From Spirochaetota bacterium (GTDB lineage Bacteria; Spirochaetota; Spirochaetia; Treponematales; UBA12059), in assembly GCA_022703505.1 (NCBI GenBank), contig JAKLDN010000001.1:283389-347388 (forward strand): DNA of 64,000 nucleotides, written 5' to 3'. The translations under genes and the position numbers were made by a program. Numbering within the stretch: position 1 is the stretch's first letter; each line of letters starts with the position of its first letter. Below, one piece after another: positions 60,453-64,000 of the stretch. Under the pieces are notes generated by a model. That model ran no database searches. It worked only from the letters and a program-made list of their open reading frames with translations, and was not told where the DNA came from.

Positions 60453-61808
60453 ATGCCCGTCCGCCTTGAAGACATCAGTCCCGCCGTCCGGGAAGCCGAA
60501 TACGCGGTCCGCGGCGCCATCCCCACCCGCGCCCAGGAGCTCGAGGCCCAGGGACGTCGCATCATCTATTGTAACATCGGGAATCCCCAGTCCCTGGGCC
60601 AGAAGCCCCTGACCTGGCTGCGCCAGGTCCTGGCCCTCTGCGAGTGGCCGGACCTGGCGGATCGGGCTCCACAGGCCTTCCCCGAGGACGTGCGCAGGAC
60701 CGCCCGGGAGATCCTTTCGGGCTCCAAGCACGGACTGGGGGCCTACTCGGAGAGCAAGGGCATGAAATTCGTGCGCCAGGCGGTGGCCGCCTTCATCCGG
60801 GAGCGGGACGGGATCGAGGCGGACCCCGAGGCGGTCTACGTCACCGACGGGGCGTCCAAGGGGGTCCAGGCGGTCCTGCGCATCCTGATCGCCGGCCCCG
60901 AGGACGGGATCATGATCCCCATCCCCCAGTACCCCCTGTACTCCGCGACCATCACCCTGTACGAGGGCAAGCAGGTCCACTACTACCTGGACGAGGAGAA
61001 CGGCTGGAAGTTGAACCGGTCCATGCTGGAGGAGAGCCTGGCCGAAGCCCGGCGCTACGGGGTCCGGGTCCGGGCCATCTCGGTCATCAACCCCGGGAAC
61101 CCCACGGGATCGGTCCTGGACGAGGAGAACATCGCCATGGTCCTGGACTTCGCCCGGGAGCACGGCCTTTCCGTCCTGGCCGACGAGGTCTACCAGAGCA
61201 ACGTCTACCGGGAGGGGGACCGCTTCGTGTCCTTCGCCAAGGTCCTGGAGGGCAAGGGGTACAAGGACGTATCCCTGTTCAGCTTCCATTCCTGCTCCAA
61301 GGGCTTTTTGGGGGAGTGCGGCCAGCGGGGGGGCTACCTGGAGATCCGGAACGTGCCCGCGGACGTGACGGCCCAGCTGACCAAGCTCCAGTCCATCAGC
61401 CTCTGCGCCAACACCGTGGGACAGGCCGCGGTCTATCTCCTGGTCCGGCCTCCTCGGCCGGGGGAGCCCAGCCGGGAGCTGTACGTGCGGGAGCGGGACG
61501 GGATCCTCGAGGAGCTGAGGTCCCGGGCGGAGCTCCTGGCCGAGGGGCTCAACCGGATCCCGGGCATCCGCTGCAACCCCATCGCGGGGGCCATGTACGC
61601 GTATCCCCGGATCACCCTTCCCGCGGGCAGGACGGACCAGGACTACTGCATGGCCCTCCTGGAGAAGACGGGCATCTGCGTGGTCCCGGGCAGCGGCTTC
61701 GGGCAGCTGCCGGGCACCGCCCACTTCCGGACCACCATCCTCCCGCCCACGGACCAGATCCGGGAGGTGGTCAAGGCCATCGGGGAATTCCAGGCGACCT
61801 ACCGATAA
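60453..61808 (+). CDS. Class I aminotransferase, alanine aminotransferase-like
   Basis: 451 residues, ATG with GGAGG. Fold type I PLP enzyme: YCNIGNPQSLGQKPLTWLRQ near residue 35, NPGNPTG, LADEVYQ, and the PLP lysine Lys283 in HSCSKGFLGECGQRGG. The GECG(Q)RGG tail and length are those of the alanine/glutamate-pyruvate aminotransferase subgroup (ALT/GPT-like) rather than AspC. It probably interconverts alanine and pyruvate. Confidence 0.9.
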   Translation: MPVRLEDISPAVREAEYAVRGAIPTRAQELEAQGRRIIYCNIGNPQSLGQKPLTWLRQVLALCEWPDLADRAPQAFPEDVRRTAREILSGSKHGLGAYSESKGMKFVRQAVAAFIRERDGIEADPEAVYVTDGASKGVQAVLRILIAGPEDGIMIPIPQYPLYSATITLYEGKQVHYYLDEENGWKLNRSMLEESLAEARRYGVRVRAISVINPGNPTGSVLDEENIAMVLDFAREHGLSVLADEVYQSNVYREGDRFVSFAKVLEGKGYKDVSLFSFHSCSKGFLGECGQRGGYLEIRNVPADVTAQLTKLQSISLCANTVGQAAVYLLVRPPRPGEPSRELYVRERDGILEELRSRAELLAEGLNRIPGIRCNPIAGAMYAYPRITLPAGRTDQDYCMALLEKTGICVVPGSGFGQLPGTAHFRTTILPPTDQIREVVKAIGEFQATYR

Positions 61809-61810
61809 GG

Positions 61811-61847
61811 GGGGTATCCAATAAGCGACCGGCTTAGTGGATACCCC
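61811..61847. terminator. Hairpin after the aminotransferase gene
   Basis: GGGGTATCCA/TGGATACCCC outer stem with TAAGC/GCTTA inner stem, one A-G mismatch, and GACCG loop, immediately after the stop codon. No T-tract. Confidence 0.6.
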
Positions 61848-62009
61848 GGCCTTGTCCGGGAGCCGGATACTCGATATATTCTACTCGATTGGAAACGACG
61901 CTCCGTCCACGGCCGATCCGGCGGGAGGGGGCGTCCCCGCCGGGGCCGTTCAAGGTCCGGCTACACCGCGCCCCGTAGGGGGGCGGACCCGAGCATCCAG
62001 GAGTCCGAC

Positions 62010-63086
62010 ATGGATCCCAGCGCCCTCTTCGGGGAACGCGTCCGTTCCCTCTTCCAGACCGCCGCCCGTTCCCGCCCCCTCGACATCCGCAGGACAGTCC
62101 GCCTCCTCCGAACCGCCGCCTTCCAGAAGTCCCAGGCCCGGCGCCGGGCCGAGGCCGCCGGGGAAGGCCGGATCGTGCCCGCGGTGCTCATCGCCAGCGT
62201 CACCCGCCGGTGCAACCTCGACTGCGCCGGCTGCTACTCCAAGGCCCTCCGGCCCGCCGCCGGGGCCCCGGGGGAGCTGTCCGACCGGCGCTTCCTGGAG
62301 CTTTTCCGGGAAGCCCGGGACCTGGGAGTCGGGGTCCTGATGCTGGCCGGCGGGGAACCCCTCCTCCGGCGGAACCTCCTGGAACAGGTGTCCCGCACGC
62401 CCGGCCCCCTGGTGCCGGTGTTCACGAACGGCCTCCTCGTCGACGGGGCCTGGCTCGAGCTCTTCGCTCGGGGAACCCTGGTCCCGGTGTTCAGCATCGA
62501 GGGCGACGCCTCCCAAACCCGGGAACGCCGGGGCGCGGGGATCCACGAGAAGGTCCTGGCCTCCATGCGGGCCCTTCGGGACCGGGGAGCCCTCTTCGGC
62601 GTCTCGATCACGGCGACCTCCCGGAACGCGGACACCCTCCTCTCGGACTCCTTCCTGGACGACCTGGAGGAGACGGGCGCCTCGGTCCTCTTCGTGGTGG
62701 AGTACGTGCCCGCCGCCCCGGGGACGGAGGACCTGGTCCTCACGGACGCCCAGAAGGCGGCCCTGAACTCCAGGAAGGCCTTCCGCGGCCGGACCTTTCC
62801 GGCCGTGATCCTGCCCGGCGACGAGGAGGACTACGGCGGATGCCTGGCCGCGGGCCGGGGCTTCCTGCACCTTTCCCCGGAGGGGGCCCTGGAGGCCTGT
62901 CCCTTCGCCCCCTACTCGGATACCGGAGTCTCGGACCGGTCCCTCCGGGAAGCCCTCGACTCTCCCCTCCTGGCGGCCATCCGGGCCCGGCACTCGGATC
63001 TGACGGAGACCAAGGGGGGCTGCGCCCTGTGGAACCGGGGCGGGTGGATAGCCTCCCTGGGCGCCTGCGCCGCCAAGGCCGGATGA
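62010..63086 (+). CDS. Radical SAM protein with a SPASM-like C-terminus
   Basis: 358 residues. RRCNLDCAGCYS carries the CxxxCxxC cluster; GGEPLLRRN is the SAM-binding GGE motif. The C-terminus has further cysteines (GGCLAAGRGFLHLSPEG, EACPFAPYSD, GGCALW) that could hold one auxiliary cluster. It resembles enzymes that modify peptides or proteins, but no precursor peptide or partner gene is evident nearby. The gap before it (61848-62009) shows no gene. Confidence 0.85.
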   Translation: MDPSALFGERVRSLFQTAARSRPLDIRRTVRLLRTAAFQKSQARRRAEAAGEGRIVPAVLIASVTRRCNLDCAGCYSKALRPAAGAPGELSDRRFLELFREARDLGVGVLMLAGGEPLLRRNLLEQVSRTPGPLVPVFTNGLLVDGAWLELFARGTLVPVFSIEGDASQTRERRGAGIHEKVLASMRALRDRGALFGVSITATSRNADTLLSDSFLDDLEETGASVLFVVEYVPAAPGTEDLVLTDAQKAALNSRKAFRGRTFPAVILPGDEEDYGGCLAAGRGFLHLSPEGALEACPFAPYSDTGVSDRSLREALDSPLLAAIRARHSDLTETKGGCALWNRGGWIASLGACAAKAG

Positions 63087-63162
63087 CGGCCTTTCTTCGG
63101 TACGCCGATCTTGGTATATTGAACCCGTCCCCTACCCTGGAAACCATCTCAAGGAGCGAACT

Positions 63163-63441
63163 ATGGAATGGAGAGCCAGCCACATACTCGTCAAGGACCG
63201 GGCCCAGGCCCAGGAACTTCTCAAGCGGATCAAGCAGGGGGCGGATTTCGCCTCCCTGGCCCGGGAGAACTCCACCTGCCCGTCCAAGTCCTCGGGAGGC
63301 GACCTCGGTTGGTTCGGCCCCGGCAAGATGGTGGCCTCCTTCGAGGCGGCCTGCAAGTCCCTGGGCGTCGGCTCCGTGTCCGACGTGGTCCAGACCCAGT
63401 TCGGCTACCACATCGTGAAGGTGACGGGCAAGCGGGACTAG
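63163..63441 (+). CDS. Parvulin-type peptidyl-prolyl cis-trans isomerase
   Basis: 92 residues, a single free-standing PpiC domain: SHILVKDRAQAQELLKRI, FASLARENSTCPSKSSGGDLG in part, and QTQFGYHIVKV. It is the small cytoplasmic Par10 type without a signal peptide. Shine-Dalgarno AAGGAG. A TATATT box lies at 63115-63120. The stop shares the palindrome CTAG with the stop of the convergent GGDEF gene. Confidence 0.95.
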   Translation: MEWRASHILVKDRAQAQELLKRIKQGADFASLARENSTCPSKSSGGDLGWFGPGKMVASFEAACKSLGVGSVSDVVQTQFGYHIVKVTGKRD

Positions 63442-64000
63442 GTTTCCGCCGGGCGGACGGAGTCCCGGCCGGAAGCCTTGGCCGCGTAGAGGGCCTGGTC
63501 CGCCGCCAGGACCAGGTCTCCCTGCCCCCGGGGCGCGGACGCCACCCCCGCGCTGATGGTGACGATCCGGAAGGGGGAGCTCTCGTGGGGTATGCCCAGG
63601 TTGCGGATTTCCGCAGCCGCGGAGCGGACCCGGACCAGGGCTCCCGCGGGGTCCGTGTCCGGAAGGAGCAGGGCGAACTCCTCCCCCCCGTACCGGGCGG
63701 CCAGGTCCCCGGGCCGGCGGGCGTGGGAGGAGAGGACGGCCGCGACCCGCTTGAGGCACTCGTCCCCCTCGAGATGGCCGTAGGTGTCGTTGTAGGCCTT
63801 GAAGTGGTCCACGTCGAACATCCCGATGGACAGGGTCGAGCCCGTCCGGGCGGCCCGGCGCCGTTCCTCGTCCAGGGCCGCCTCGAATCGCCTCCGGTTC
63901 GCGATTCCGGTGAGCCCGTCCGTCTCGGCCATGCGCCGCAGACCCTCGGCGGCCTCCGTCAGCTCCCGGGTGCGGTTCTCGACCAGGACCTCCAGTTCCT
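63438..64000 (-). CDS. Diguanylate cyclase, 5-prime truncated by the window edge
   Basis: At least 187 residues, open at the N-terminus. A coiled-coil linker (ENRTRELTEAAEGLRR) precedes a complete GGDEF domain: DGLTGIANRRRFE, FDVDHFKAYNDTYGH, and active-site YGGEEF. The inhibitory I-site RPGD lies five residues before GGEEF. It makes cyclic-di-GMP; sensory input would be encoded beyond 64000. Confidence 0.92.
   Translation of the reverse strand, partial: ELEVLVENRTRELTEAAEGLRRMAETDGLTGIANRRRFEAALDEERRRAARTGSTLSIGMFDVDHFKAYNDTYGHLEGDECLKRVAAVLSSHARRPGDLAARYGGEEFALLLPDTDPAGALVRVRSAAAEIRNLGIPHESSPFRIVTISAGVASAPRGQGDLVLAADQALYAAKASGRDSVRPAET

Overview
The window is a GC-rich bacterial chromosome segment, densely packed and almost entirely coding, with no integrase, transposase or phage genes. 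Several features point to a spirochaete: a protein resembling the spirochaete-restricted DUF5312 family, a PorV/UPF0164-like N-terminus fused to OmpA, a stand-alone CheD with a methyl-accepting receptor, and a very long GH13-type protein. The family-level assignment is an inference; no rRNA is present to settle it.

Layout. 0-7 kb: a giant FlgD-Ig/OmpA outer membrane protein and two secreted proteins of unknown role. 7-13 kb: chemoreceptor, PhnP-like metallo-hydrolase and the znuACB zinc importer. 13-20 kb: a small secreted protein behind a consensus sigma-54 promoter, rpmB, ffh, an HD-domain protein, a lytic transglycosylase, and a four-gene overlapping operon tetR-lipA-lplB-lplA for lipoate synthesis and attachment. 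20-26 kb: a membrane acyltransferase-like protein and a first branched-chain amino acid type ABC importer. 26-37 kb: a 1216-residue GH13-type protein, a flavin reductase-like protein and an AddB/AddA-like helicase-nuclease pair. 37-47 kb: tRNA-Thr(CGU), cheD, a paired chromate transporter, a receiver-PAS-GGDEF-EAL protein, a nucleotidyltransferase-like protein, a DUF2156 protein, pepT, a glutamine amidotransferase and aspS. 47-57 kb: amidase, LysE exporter, a second Liv-type importer, glmS, birA. 57-64 kb: DUF5312-like protein, hflX, aminotransferase, radical SAM protein, parvulin, and a diguanylate cyclase cut by the window end.

The most striking material is non-coding. (1) Short tandem arrays of 7- or 8-bp units occur as inverted pairs at four gene junctions, with a single short array at a fifth; they often supply the last codons of the adjacent gene, and seven perfect ATTCACCC units abut the birA -10 box. 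(2) The last codons of aspS recur about 100 bp downstream with mostly synonymous differences, which suggests a gene-replacement scar. (3) Several genes have a clear -35/-10 promoter whose -10 box ends only 5-8 nt before the ATG, with no Shine-Dalgarno sequence, so leaderless transcripts are likely; many of these use TTGCCC as the -35 box. (4) A 146-bp two-module palindromic element, a tandem hairpin family built on AACGAAGCCC, and an AT-rich inverted repeat next to the sigma-54 promoter complete the set.

Gene functions come from motif recognition in the translated sequence and operon context only. No database search was possible.
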